Assembly: GCF_020171625.1 (NCBI RefSeq)
Contig: NZ_JAIUZY010000009.1
Span: forward strand, 1-64,000
DNA: 64,000 nucleotides
Direction: 5' to 3'
Source of the DNA: Salipiger bermudensis
Lineage (GTDB): Bacteria > Pseudomonadota > Alphaproteobacteria > Rhodobacterales > Rhodobacteraceae
Shown: positions 1 through 9,643 of the stretch, one piece after another
Numbering within the stretch: position 1 is the stretch's first letter
Layout: each line of letters starts with the position of its first letter
Translations under genes and position numbers: made by a program
The notes under the pieces: model-generated
Told to the model about the DNA's origin: nothing
Seen by the model: only the letters and a program-made list of their open reading frames with translations
Database searches by the model: none

Positions 1-133
1 CTGACCGGATAGCCCCGCTCGGTGATCTGCGCGACGGCGTCTCTCTTGAAATCGTCGCTGAACTTGGTGCTGCTCATCATGGCCTCCTCGCCTCAAAATT
101 AGCAAAGAAGGCGTCCACGATACACGGGGCTAT
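1..133 (-). mobile_element. 5' end of an IS3-type insertion sequence (orfA N-terminus plus terminal region)
   Basis: Read on the minus strand, positions 80 down to 1 open with ATG ATG and encode MMSSTKFSDDFKRD..., then ...AVAQITERGYPV up to the window edge. This is the usual start of an IS3-family OrfA, a small helix-turn-helix protein that is fused to the OrfB integrase by frameshifting. A good ribosome site (GAGGAGG) sits just before the ATG. The outer end, near ATAGCCCCGTGTATCG, is inferred because a second copy at 14562-14626 matches up to the same point. The element runs off the window, so its completeness is unknown. Family assignment is from the protein start only. Confidence 0.65.
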
Positions 134-140
134 TCAGTCC

Positions 141-965
141 GCGGTTGAACTACCTGTCGTGCTGATGGAAACTCGGCAGGTGAAAGGCGCCTTGAAGGCC
201 ATGCCGATCAAGACGGACCGCCGGGATGCGGAAGGGATCGCACGCCTGCTGCACCTCGGCTGGTCCCGACCGGTTCACTGCAAATCAGTCTCCGCACAAG
301 AGGTCCGCGCTGTGCTCAACGCCCGGAAGGCCGTGCAGCAAGGGTTCATCACGCTGGAAATGTCACTGCGCGGGCTGCTGCGGAACTTCGGCCTCAAGGT
401 CGGCACCATATCGCGGAGCCGGTTCGAACAGCGGATCCGCGAACTTGCGGCAGGCAATCCGATGCTAGTAGCGGCAACCCAACCCATGCTTCGCGCACGG
501 GCAGCGCTGCGGCGAGAACTGGCAGGCCTTCGCCATGTCCGCCAACTTGCTCATGACTATCCGGTCTGTCTGCGCCAAATGTCGATGCCCGGGATTGGCG
601 TGGTCGTCGCACTGACCTACCGATCTGCGATCGTTGATCCCGGTCGCTTCACATCCTCGAAAAAGGTCGGGCCGTGGGTCGGTCTGACGCCATCTCGCAA
701 CCAGTCTGGCGAGCGCGACATCTCGGGCGGGCTCACCAAGGCGGGCGACGTCAACCTGCGTCGTGCCCTGTGTCAGGCTGCCACCGTCATGATGCATCGC
801 GGGCGGGCAACATGGCTGCGAACCTGGGCGGCGAAACTCGCGCGCCGCCGGGGCACCAAGCGCGCAATGGTTGCGCTGGCCCGACGTATCGCCGTGATCC
901 AGCACCGGATGTGGAAGGATGACACCGACTTCCGCTTCGATACGCCGGTGCTTTATGCCGGTTGA
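141..965 (+). pseudogene. IS110-family transposase, N-terminally truncated
   Basis: IS110 transposases are DEDD enzymes that recombine DNA through a RuvC-like N-terminal domain and a C-terminal Tnp_IS110 (Transposase_20) domain. The open frame here keeps the end of the first domain (KTDRRDAEGIARLL, the last two acidic residues of DEDD) and the whole second domain, including the helix-hairpin-like MSMPGIGVVVALT segment and a conserved Ser in NQSGERD. Homology begins abruptly at about 141, just inside the neighbouring IS3-type end, so roughly the first 80 residues, with the first D and the E, are gone. The listed start is a GTG at 159 without a ribosome site. I infer an inactive remnant, cut by insertion or recombination of the adjacent IS. 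The left end, where IS110 elements encode their guide (bridge) RNA, is lost as well. Confidence 0.85.
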
Positions 966-1507
966 CGACACAGCTTCCAGACTGCTGCCCGCCTAATCGC
1001 GGGCCTTCGAGGTCCCCACGGGACGCGGTTCCGGTGATGCCGTGCTCGGGACTGATACCGACCATGTCGAGCACGCCAATGAGATGGGCACACCGGAATT
1101 GCATTGAACCAGCATCATGTTGGCAGCCACCGCGCCGACCACGGACCGAAGCATGTACCCGGGTCGATCTCAAAAGAAGGCCGCCGAATAGGGAAGCGGA
1201 TCAACGGCTCAAAGGACAAGTCCCCGGTTAAGCGGGACATTTGACATGTGCGAAAGACCTTGACTGGGACGCCCCTGCTACCGAAGTCCTGACCCTAGGT
1301 AATGGCAGGCTGCTCGATCGATCCGGTTCATGCGCAAATGCCTCTCGTTCGAGCGACGACATCAGCCATTCGCTCATCGTGCGGCAGTTGGAAGTTCCGG
1401 CTCACTCCCGACCTTCGCTGCGGCTCGCGCGCGTCTGACCCGCGGACGAACCCGGCTTTGAAGGCATGGCGCGATGGGGCTGAGGTGACTTGCCTCTCCA
1501 CCAGCTT
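966..1507. other. Gene-poor stretch: probable IS110 3' flank and decayed DNA
   Basis: No convincing gene. The first 270 bp or so directly follow the IS110 transposase stop and plausibly include the non-coding right end of that element, but I cannot define its terminus. Open frames here (962-1231, 1241-1438, 1302-2051) have no recognisable domains, and the last is antisense to the HlyD gene. Confidence 0.4.
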
Positions 1508-2563
1508 TCAAAAGCGCTCTTTCCCAGCGCCGGTTTCCACTCGGGCGACCACGGACATGCCCGGCACCAGACGCGCGGTGAAAGGTTGGTCCGGGTCGAT
1601 CGCGATCCGCACCGGCAGCCGGTGGGCGATCTTGATGAAGTTGCCGGTGGCGTTCGAACTGCCGAGAATACTGAATTCCGAGCCGGTCGCGGGAGAGAAG
1701 CCGTCGATCCGCCCGGTGAGCCGCGCGCCGCCCAGGGCATCGACCGTGAAGCTGACCCTCTCTCCGACAGTCATCCCCGCCACCTGCGTCTCCTTGAAGT
1801 TGGCCACGATCCACTTGCGCTCGGGCACGAGCGAGGCCAACCGGGAGCCGGGCGTGACGTATTGTCCGACCCGCGCGGAAACTTCCCCCAGCTTGCCGTC
1901 AACCGGCGCGAGGATACGGGTGCGCTCGAGGTTGATCCGGGCCAGATTGACGGCGGCCTCAGCCTGTTCCACCGCGGCCGCGCGGGACTGCCGTTCGACG
2001 GCGACGGACTCGACGTTCTGCCGCGCGGTCTCGGCCTGCGCCTTGGCTTGACGCAGCGCGGCCCGGGCCTGGTCGAAGGTGAGTTGCTGGTGTTGCGCGT
2101 CACGCTCCGTGATGACATCCCGTCCACGCAATTCCGTCGCCCGATCAAGGTCGACGCGGGCCACGTCCAGTGCAGCCTGAGCCGAGTCTACCCCGGCCTC
2201 GGCGGATTCGACGTTGGCCTGCGCAGAGAGGCGCTCCTGCCGGGCGCTTGCGAGGCCGGCGCGCGCGGAGTCCAGTTGCGCCTCGGCTTGGGCGAGCTGC
2301 TGGGCATAGGTGGAATCGTCCAGCCGGATCAGCAGATCGCCCTTCTCGACGTCCTGGAAATCTTGGACCACGACCTCGGACACTTCGCCGGCCACTTGCG
2401 GCGCAAGAAAGGTCACCTTGCCACGGACATAGGCATCTTCCGTCATTCGGGCCGTGGGCTCGAACGGCGGCAAGCCCCAGGCATAGAGCACGCCCACCGT
2501 GCCCAGGACACCGACGGTGGCGGCGAGGACAGTGGCGATATGACGGGTGAATTTCGAAAGCAT
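1508..2563 (-). CDS. HlyD/EmrA-family membrane fusion protein (efflux periplasmic adaptor)
   Basis: This 351-aa adaptor would link the inner-membrane DHA2 pump encoded upstream to an outer-membrane TolC-type channel. It has one N-terminal membrane helix (about residues 8-28), then a split biotinyl-lipoyl domain: the first half around APQVAGEVSEVVV, the second around ILAPVDGKLGEVSARVGQYV. Between them lies a long Ala/Gln/Glu-rich coiled-coil hairpin (about 85-205). A beta-barrel segment (VPERKWIVANFKETQV, about 240-290) follows. The start ATG at 2563 has GAGG eight bases upstream. It sits 14 bp after the DHA2 gene, third in a MarR-DHA2-HlyD operon. A much longer open frame reads through this gene to 4192, but its upstream part is antisense-like noise over the pump gene. 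Function by family is secure; the exported compound is unknown. Confidence 0.9.
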   Translation of the reverse strand: MLSKFTRHIATVLAATVGVLGTVGVLYAWGLPPFEPTARMTEDAYVRGKVTFLAPQVAGEVSEVVVQDFQDVEKGDLLIRLDDSTYAQQLAQAEAQLDSARAGLASARQERLSAQANVESAEAGVDSAQAALDVARVDLDRATELRGRDVITERDAQHQQLTFDQARAALRQAKAQAETARQNVESVAVERQSRAAAVEQAEAAVNLARINLERTRILAPVDGKLGEVSARVGQYVTPGSRLASLVPERKWIVANFKETQVAGMTVGERVSFTVDALGGARLTGRIDGFSPATGSEFSILGSSNATGNFIKIAHRLPVRIAIDPDQPFTARLVPGMSVVARVETGAGKERF

Positions 2564-2577
2564 CTTGTAACCTCGTA

Positions 2578-4371
2578 TCAAGCGGCCTGGGCCCGCGGCG
2601 TCTCCGCCAGCGGCGCGCGCTCTTCTGTTTCGATCTCTGCCTCTTCCGGAGCGGCAGTGGAGGCACGGACCTGCCATGCCTTGAGGGCCGCATGGCTCAA
2701 AAGCAGCGTCAACGCCCCGGCGGACGCGGCGGCGATGGTCAGGAACGCGTCGTTGTAGGCCATGACAGACGCCTGGGTCTGGACCTCCCCCGCCAACTGC
2801 GACGCAGCCTTGGCCGAGGCCAGGGCGGGATCCCCGAGCTGCGCCGACAGGGCGTTGCTCGTGGTCGCGAGGCGCTCGGCGACCAGCGGGTCGGTGACGG
2901 ACAGGGATTCCGAGAGCCGCTGAACATGAAGCTGCTGGCGAACCCTCACGAAGCTGGAGAAGATTGCGCCGCCGAACATACCGCCGAGCTTCTGGGTCGT
3001 CAGGAAGACGATCACGAAAGTCAGGATGTAGTTCGGACCCTTGGCCAAGGCCGACATCAGGCCCGACAGCAATGCCGGTGGCAGGAACAGCGCCGAGGCC
3101 AGGCCCACCATCGCCTGCGACAGGTACATGTCCGAGGGGACGGTCTGTGCGGTCGAGCGCGCATCCATCAGGGAGCCCGCGATCAGCAGGGCAAGCGCGA
3201 CGGTATGGAACTGAAACTCGCGCCCCGGCTTCAGCAGCACCGCGCAGATCGCGCCACCGAGCAACGTGGCCGCCATGACGACCAGCCAAAGGCCCTGCAT
3301 TTCCTGGTTGAGCAGCCCCAGCGACCGGAACAGGCCCGCCGCGCCGGAGGTCTGTTCGCTCAGCACCAGCCGGAACAGCAGGATCGCAGCCGTGAAGTGC
3401 AAAATGGCGGGGCTGGCGAGCCAGCGGATATCCAGAAGCGGTTCGGCGCGGTTGAGCTCGATGCAGGCTGCGACGGCGAAGGCCGCGATGCCGCCGGCAA
3501 GCAGCAGGCCCAGCCAGGCGTGCTCCGTCCACCAGTAGATGGGGCCGGTCACGGCCGCCACGGCGAGACACCCGAAGCTTACCGCGATGAAGAGGAAAGA
3601 GATCACGTCGCCTGCCTCGATCTTCATCGGGGTGGGCGGGGTCTTCAGCGGCAGCAGGTAGATCAGGCCCAGCCCGATCGCGGCGAGCGTGACCTCCATG
3701 CTGGTCAGCGCATGCCATAGCCCGATCTCGAGAAGGTGCGGCGAGATCAACCGGGTGACCGGAGAGCCCATGAAGATGAAGGTCAGCGCCGCCGAGAGGC
3801 CGACATTCATCTTGCGCTGCGGCGGCAGGGGCTCGAGCATGTAGAGGAAGGCGAGCGAGGTCATCGGCGCGGCGGCGACCCCGGACAGGAACCGCACGGC
3901 AAGGTTGGGGCCGAACCCCTCGGCCGAGAAGTTCAGCAGCGCCGCAAGCACGAAGCAGACGATGGAGATTTCCGCGAAGCGGCGGATCCCGAACTGGCCG
4001 CGTATCTTGATCAGGGCCAGCGTGAGCGAGACGTTGGGCGCCATGTAGGCCGCGGTCAGCCAGGCGGTCTCGGCCTGGGTGGTCGCGAAGCTGCCCTGCA
4101 ATTGCTGGGCATTGGCCGAGATCACCGACTGGCCGAAGCCCTGTGCCAGCGCGAGCACCACAGCGGTCGCGAAATAGCCGCAAGCGCGCCACGGCGGCAT
4201 CGTCAGGCCTTGGGGCGGGGCTGCGGGCTCCTGAGCCTCGTCCGGGGTCTCCGGCGCTTCGCGCGGGACCTCTTCCGCGGCCCCCCCGCTCGGTTGCCGG
4301 TGCGCGCTGGTCTCATCTTGTGCAGCGCTGAGGGCCTGATCCCGCTGCGGGGTTTCGCTGCCTTCGGTCAT
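2578..4371 (-). CDS. DHA2-type MFS multidrug efflux transporter (EmrB-like)
   Basis: A 597-aa drug:H+ antiporter expected in the inner membrane with 14 helices. It starts with a hydrophilic, Gln/Glu/Pro-rich cytoplasmic tail of about 60 residues, longer than in typical EmrB. The first helix begins near CGYFATAVVLALAQG, and hydrophobic segments continue to ILLLS-type helices near residue 560. MFS loop features are visible (for example RFLSGVAAAP, the motif C-like region). There is also a large Ala/Gln-rich periplasmic loop near residues 480-540, as expected between the last two helices of DHA2 pumps. Its start codon overlaps the marR stop by 4 bp (ATGA), so it is translationally coupled. Together with the HlyD protein it forms a tripartite pump, lacking only the outer-membrane factor, which is not in the window. 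Confidence 0.9.
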   Translation of the reverse strand: MTEGSETPQRDQALSAAQDETSAHRQPSGGAAEEVPREAPETPDEAQEPAAPPQGLTMPPWRACGYFATAVVLALAQGFGQSVISANAQQLQGSFATTQAETAWLTAAYMAPNVSLTLALIKIRGQFGIRRFAEISIVCFVLAALLNFSAEGFGPNLAVRFLSGVAAAPMTSLAFLYMLEPLPPQRKMNVGLSAALTFIFMGSPVTRLISPHLLEIGLWHALTSMEVTLAAIGLGLIYLLPLKTPPTPMKIEAGDVISFLFIAVSFGCLAVAAVTGPIYWWTEHAWLGLLLAGGIAAFAVAACIELNRAEPLLDIRWLASPAILHFTAAILLFRLVLSEQTSGAAGLFRSLGLLNQEMQGLWLVVMAATLLGGAICAVLLKPGREFQFHTVALALLIAGSLMDARSTAQTVPSDMYLSQAMVGLASALFLPPALLSGLMSALAKGPNYILTFVIVFLTTQKLGGMFGGAIFSSFVRVRQQLHVQRLSESLSVTDPLVAERLATTSNALSAQLGDPALASAKAASQLAGEVQTQASVMAYNDAFLTIAAASAGALTLLLSHAALKAWQVRASTAAPEEAEIETEERAPLAETPRAQAA

Positions 4372-4814
4372 GATCGCCCCGCCTTCGCGACGTTGTCGAG
4401 CATCCGGCAGACGACGCGATGCGTGATCGCAAGCTCCTCTTCCGAGATCCCCGCCAGGACCTCCGTACGCAACTGCGCAGTCAGAACCAGAACAGCCTCG
4501 GCCTGGCTTTGGGCCGCTTCCGTCAGGACGATGTGGCGCTGCCGGCGGTCGCCGGGAACGGCTTCCCGGCGCACCAAGCCGCCTGCCTCCATGCCGTCGA
4601 TCAATCGCGCCATGGTCGGCGGTTCCACGTCCATCGCGTCGGCCAGCTCGCCCTGCGTCAGCGGACAGCTCTGCGTCAAGTGAAGCAGCAGCCGCGCCCG
4701 CGCTTCGGTCAGCCCGTATTCGCTTGCGCGGGCGTCGAAGAGGGTACGCACCTTGCGCGTCAGCGCGCCGAGCGTGCGGATGAGGCCTAGCTTGGGGTCT
4801 TCGGAACGGGACAT
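4368..4814 (-). CDS. MarR-family transcriptional regulator of the efflux operon
   Basis: A 148-aa winged-helix repressor. The N-terminal helices are followed by a recognisable MarR DNA-binding core (about residues 40-105): LLLHLTQSCPLTQGELADAM, then PTMARLIDGMEAGGLVRRE and the wing around DRRQRHIVLTEAA. It is the first gene of the operon and overlaps the transporter start by 4 bp. A perfect 15-bp inverted repeat lies 16 bp upstream of its ATG, so autorepression relieved by a pump substrate is the likely logic. The ligand is unknown. Confidence 0.92.
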   Translation of the reverse strand: MSRSEDPKLGLIRTLGALTRKVRTLFDARASEYGLTEARARLLLHLTQSCPLTQGELADAMDVEPPTMARLIDGMEAGGLVRREAVPGDRRQRHIVLTEAAQSQAEAVLVLTAQLRTEVLAGISEEELAITHRVVCRMLDNVAKAGRS

Positions 4815-4829
4815 CGCGATTCTATAGCC

Positions 4830-4844
4830 TGCTAATAGTTAGCA
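4830..4844. promoter_or_regulatory. Candidate MarR operator (perfect inverted repeat)
   Basis: TGCTAATAGTTAGCA consists of two perfect 6-bp arms (TGCTAA / TTAGCA) around TAG, in an AT-rich stretch directly upstream of marR. MarR proteins usually bind palindromes of about this size in their own promoter. Binding is inferred. Confidence 0.65.
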
Positions 4845-4859
4845 CTGCATCTATATACG

Positions 4860-5249
4860 CGCTCCGAGGATTTCAATGCCAAAGCGAATATCAATGCTGC
4901 CGACCGTGGCTGCGCAGGGCATCCCACCAACCACGCCCGACTATCCGGTGCGAGGGTCCGAACCCCAAAGACGCATGGAAGGTCTCAAAGCCGCCTTGCG
5001 CCAGCGCGGCGCTCCGAGATGCCCGTCGAGAAGGTTCCGCCAACGCGCATGGCCCGAAGCCCACATTGGCCAGGATCACCGTTGCCGCAGCGCAGCTTCA
5101 CCAAACCGAACCTTCTCGGCACCGCGTCGCACCGCCCATGGCGCCGAGGTCCGCAATGCGGACAAGGCGAACGTTGGTGTCACACTCATTAAGTTGCAAT
5201 TAGACATACCGATCAACACTTGGGGGAACCCGCTATTTTTCGAAATATT
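4860..5249. other. No gene seen; decayed intergenic sequence
   Basis: An open frame at 4876-5253 has a composition and Arg/Pro content typical of random high-GC reading and shows no domain. Part of the stretch (about 5030-5190) resembles the 'cgaaccggac / ccgaagcccac' non-coding relics seen again near 6170, 7900 and 9960. I see no RNA gene. Confidence 0.4.
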
Positions 5250-6010
5250 TTAGGTTTCCGAGACGAGTGTCCCTCCGTCATCCGGAGCAGAGCACGCTGC
5301 GAGCTGAATGATTATTCTGCAACAAGCGGAGCTGAACAGCATTTTGATAAGAGATTCGAAGTCATCTAGCAGAAAATCTGGGAAGTAGGCGGACTGCAGT
5401 AGCTTCAAGTTTTCGTCCAACTTACGGACCTCTCCATTTTTACGGCTGAGGTCCCACTCGTGAGCACAAACATTTCGAATTTCTCGTATTGCATGAAGGT
5501 GTTTAACAAGATCTTCATCAATCATTTCTTGAGAGTAGGCGCCTTTTATCCGAGCCTCAAATGTTTCTCCGCATTTTGTACCGTTCCCATATGTTAGATT
5601 TTTTGCGGTGGATCTTTCTTTTTGAGCTGCTGCGCAATGAACAAATTCAACATGGTCTCAACCATTGATCCCCAGACAAGTGCGATTGCTCGGGGCGAGT
5701 TCCTGGCGTTTTCGGCGTTTGCTTCAATTATGAAATCATGGACTTCTGGCCATGCTGATACCCACTTAGGTAGTGTCAGAGATGTGCCGTGATCTTCTGT
5801 GTATTGTGACGCAGCGTAGGGCTGAATCTCACCGAATTCACCACTCACACACCGTCTAAAAACCTCACGACCATGCGCCTCCGTGTCGCTCGGCCTTGCC
5901 GTGAATGGCAGCTCTTTTGAGTAGGCTGTGGTGCGTAGCCTGCAATTTATTGCGCTATGTTCGACATCGGCCCAAGTGGGCTCTTGCACCGAAATGATAT
6001 CGAATTCCAT
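5250..6010 (-). pseudogene. MltR-like protein, split by a -1 frameshift at an A6 run
   Basis: Two minus-strand frames belong to one gene. The first (ATG 6010 with GAGAGG upstream; a GTG 15 bases further out is a poorer start) ends ...LFIAQQLKKKDPPQKI at a TAA at 5594. Moving one base back inside the AAAAAA run (plus-strand T6, 5599-5604) continues without a stop as QKNLTYGNGTKCGETFEARIKGAYSQ... into a frame ending at 5250. The joined protein of about 253 aa carries the layout of MltR-like proteins: RAIALVWGSMVETMLNLF, then FEARIKGAYS, then IREIRNVCAHEW. Their biochemical role is poorly known (MltR itself is a mannitol-operon repressor). The locus is clearly AT-richer than its surroundings, suggesting transfer. 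A true mutation, slippage at the homopolymer, or a sequencing error are all possible. Confidence 0.55.
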
Positions 6011-6304
6011 CTTTGAACCTCTCACGACACCCAGACCTCAATTCCTCGGCGTTTTAACAAGAGCAAAAAATCTGTGTGGCTCCACCGAAATGCGGCGCCT
6101 AGTCCAAGTGGTTGTTGAACGTTTGTTGAAAGTCGTTGAGATCAGTCATTTGCTGCGAAGCAGAAATTGGTAAATTGGGCTCGAACCGGACTTTCAGCAG
6201 TGCTGCGCGCCGAACACCGAAGCGGGATGAGCGGCTTTCCATACGCGTTTGGCCCAGCGGGTCATGCTCGCGCATCTTTTCCAAACCGCGACACTCGGCC
6301 TGCA

Positions 6305-6793
6305 TCATCTGTCGATGCTTGGCCCATCGGTCGGCACGTCGAGAGTGCGCTTGTAGCTGGTCATCACCACCGAAGTTCGGAAGCGGCGCACGTTGGGCTG
6401 GTCGAAGAAAAGACGCCGGGTGAGAGCTTCAAAATCAGCCATGTCGCGGGCAACGCAAATCAGAACGAAGTCACCCTCGCCGGTCACGTAATGGCACTGC
6501 TGGACCTGGGGTTCGGCGCAGGCGGTGCGCGCGAAGCCGTCGATCTGGTCTGGCCGCTCGCGCTCAAGTTCGACCGAGACGACGAAGGTCATCGCCTGCC
6601 CAAGTGCGGCAGGATCAAGCACCGCGACGGTACCCGTGATGACACCGTTCCGGCGCAGCCGGGTTAGGCGCCTTTGCACGGTGGCGACTGACAGTCCCGT
6701 CTCTTCAGCGAGCCGGTCGAGCTTGACCTGCCCGTCGCGCTGGAGGTTCGCGAGCAGCGTGCAGTCGGCAGCATCTAACGTCGGCGTCATCAT
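6305..6793 (-). CDS. Lrp/AsnC-family transcriptional regulator
   Basis: A 162-aa regulator. An N-terminal helix-turn-helix (residues about 5-55: LDAADCTLLANLQRDGQVKL, LAEETGLSVATVQRRLTRL) is followed by an RAM (ligand-binding, oligomerising) domain with the usual beta-alpha-beta-beta pattern and the YVTGEGDFVLICVARD strand. The start is one of two consecutive ATGs (6793 or 6790); neither has a clear Shine-Dalgarno. The same frame is open to 7039, but that extension runs into the divergent enzyme gene and is not protein-like. It is divergently transcribed from the PLP enzyme 100 bp away, which makes that gene its probable target, with an amino acid as effector. Confidence 0.9.
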   Translation of the reverse strand: MMTPTLDAADCTLLANLQRDGQVKLDRLAEETGLSVATVQRRLTRLRRNGVITGTVAVLDPAALGQAMTFVVSVELERERPDQIDGFARTACAEPQVQQCHYVTGEGDFVLICVARDMADFEALTRRLFFDQPNVRRFRTSVVMTSYKRTLDVPTDGPSIDR

Positions 6794-6893
6794 GAGGAGA
6801 TGGTAGCACGGATGGCGGCTTGGACGGAAATCTTTCTCGTTTTCCGAGAAACGGTGCCACAAACCCAGCATATGACTATGGCAAACTACGCTC

Positions 6894-7853
6894 ATGACCC
6901 TACTTGACCCCGCGCCCGTGCGCGCCCGCCTTGCCCGATGCCCCAACCATGCGCCGACCCCGCTCCACAGGCAGAGACCAGGCGGGCGACCGCTCTGGAT
7001 CAAGGATGAAAGGACGCGCATGGGGCTCGGCTCGTTCAAGGCCTTGGGCGGGGCCTACGCAGTGCTGCGGCTGATCGAGGCAAGAGGACGGGCCGACGTG
7101 ACCTTCGTCACCGCGAGCGCAGGGAACCACGGACTGTCGGTCGCGGCCGGCGCACGGGTCTTTGGAGCGAAGGCCCGCATCCACATCGCGCGCACGGTGT
7201 CAGAGCACTTCGCCGACCGCCTGCGCGCCGAAGGGGCCACAGTCGTCCGCTCCGGCGACACCTACGAGGCTTCCATCGCCGCAGCGATCGCGGATGCCGA
7301 GGCGACGGGCGCGATCCACCTCGCTGATGGATCCTGGCCCGGCTACACGGAGCCGCCTCGGCTGGTCATGGAGGGCTATACCGTGATCGCCGAAGAGCTG
7401 CGGGAGGCGTTCAAGACCGCCGGGCCTGGCGCTGACGCCTGGCCCGACATCGTCTACCTTCAGGCGGGCGTCGGGGGTCTCGCCGCCGCGATGGCGGCGC
7501 GCATCCGCGCCGCCTGGCCCGTGCAGCCGCGCATTGTCGTGATCGAACCTGAGGCGGCCCCTTGCCTGCGCGAGAGCATGCGCGCGGGTCGCATCATCAC
7601 GGTCGACGGTCCTGTTTCCAAGATGGGCAGGCTCGACTGCAAAACGCCGTCCCTTCTGGCCTTCGACATCCTGCGCGAGACGGCGGATGCGTTTGAAACA
7701 GTGTCCGAAGCCGAGGCTGCGGCGGCCTTCGAGCTGATGGCAGCCGAGGGCCTTGCAACGACGCCCTCGGGAGCGGCGGGCGTGGCGGGCTGGATGCGGA
7801 TGGGCGGAGAGCGCCCGCTCGTGATCCTCAGCGAGGGTCCGGTCGCTGGCTGA
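6894..7853 (+). CDS. PLP-dependent ammonia-lyase, diaminopropionate ammonia-lyase-like
   Basis: A 319-aa fold-type II PLP enzyme of the threonine dehydratase/tryptophan synthase-beta superfamily. LWIKDERTRMGLGSFKALGG places the Schiff-base lysine at K49 and strongly resembles diaminopropionate ammonia-lyase (which makes pyruvate and ammonia from 2,3-diaminopropionate) rather than IlvA. TASAGNHGLSVAAGA is the substrate/carboxylate loop, and QAGVGGLAAA is the glycine-rich phosphate-binding loop. At about 320 residues it is shorter than E. coli YgeX (about 400), and it has no regulatory C-terminal domain. Divergent pairing with an Lrp regulator suggests amino-acid-induced catabolism. The substrate may instead be D-Ser, Thr or another 3-substituted amino acid; the sequence does not settle this. 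Confidence 0.8.
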   Translation: MTLLDPAPVRARLARCPNHAPTPLHRQRPGGRPLWIKDERTRMGLGSFKALGGAYAVLRLIEARGRADVTFVTASAGNHGLSVAAGARVFGAKARIHIARTVSEHFADRLRAEGATVVRSGDTYEASIAAAIADAEATGAIHLADGSWPGYTEPPRLVMEGYTVIAEELREAFKTAGPGADAWPDIVYLQAGVGGLAAAMAARIRAAWPVQPRIVVIEPEAAPCLRESMRAGRIITVDGPVSKMGRLDCKTPSLLAFDILRETADAFETVSEAEAAAAFELMAAEGLATTPSGAAGVAGWMRMGGERPLVILSEGPVAG

Positions 7854-8512
7854 CCCGACCTTCGGCGCGACCGCAATGCGTCCGAGCAGCCAAATCAACC
7901 TGATTGCGGCATTTATGGAAACGGGCGCGAACCGGACATCCGCTGCGCATCGCCCGAAGGTCTGCAGACCGCCGCGACCGATCGAACAGCCCCAGCCCAG
8001 AAAAAACCTGGCACGGAGGGCCGTGAGCAGACGTCGGCAGCGTATCGCTTGAGGGGAAGCAATGCGGGACGGAGTTGCCGCTCGCTGCGCCATAGAGAAC
8101 GGCATGTCTGAAAACTGTATGATCACTGCACGTCGACCACGTCGATAGGACCTCGGCGAGATGTCTTGCCTGTCGCGCAACGGAGCCGGTTCGGCGGCCC
8201 CTCACCTCGCGTGCGACAGGCCAACGAAGCGCGGGGCCTGTGGCGCGCCCACCTGCCACCCAATCCAGCTGTCGAGAATGTCGGCAACCGGGTCCCCGCA
8301 ATCCGATGGCCATGCCGTCGCGCCAACAGGTTTCCATGTATGACCTGGCCGAAAAAAACTGGAGAGGCCCCTAGCTTTGCTGTCCATGGCTCATGCGCCG
8401 CGCGCCTTCGAAAACCACGGGGTAAAAGAACCAGCCGGTTCCGATGGCAAGCAGCGGCAGGGAACAGCTTGCCTGCTTGTCGCGTTGAACGCCCAAACGA
8501 AAGGCGTCTGAC
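7854..8512. other. Long gene-free stretch with decayed sequence
   Basis: About 660 bp without a supportable gene. Several overlapping frames on both strands have no domain and look like random high-GC reading. The part near 7920-7980 (gcgcgaaccggacatccgc) shares about a dozen bases with a fragment near 6180 and reads like the degraded relics common between Rhodobacteraceae genes. The last 100 bp presumably hold the promoter of the Gly-Asn repeat gene, but I cannot pick a clear -35/-10 pair. Confidence 0.35.

Positions 8513-9643
<1,131 letters not shown>

Noticed and set aside
1508-4192. An 894-codon minus-strand open frame covering the HlyD gene and most of the pump gene
   Set aside because: Only its last 351 codons look like protein. 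The rest is an out-of-frame reading of the DHA2 transporter gene; high GC keeps such frames open.
4876-5253. A 125-codon plus-strand frame
   Set aside because: Arg/Pro/Ser-rich, no domain, crosses into the AT-rich patch where it changes character abruptly.
5594-5610. Programmed -1 frameshifting as the sure explanation of the split MltR-like gene
   Set aside because: The zero-frame codons around the A6 run (CAA AAA ATC) do not form a canonical X-XXY-YYZ slippery heptamer and I see no clear stimulatory structure; kept only as one possibility.
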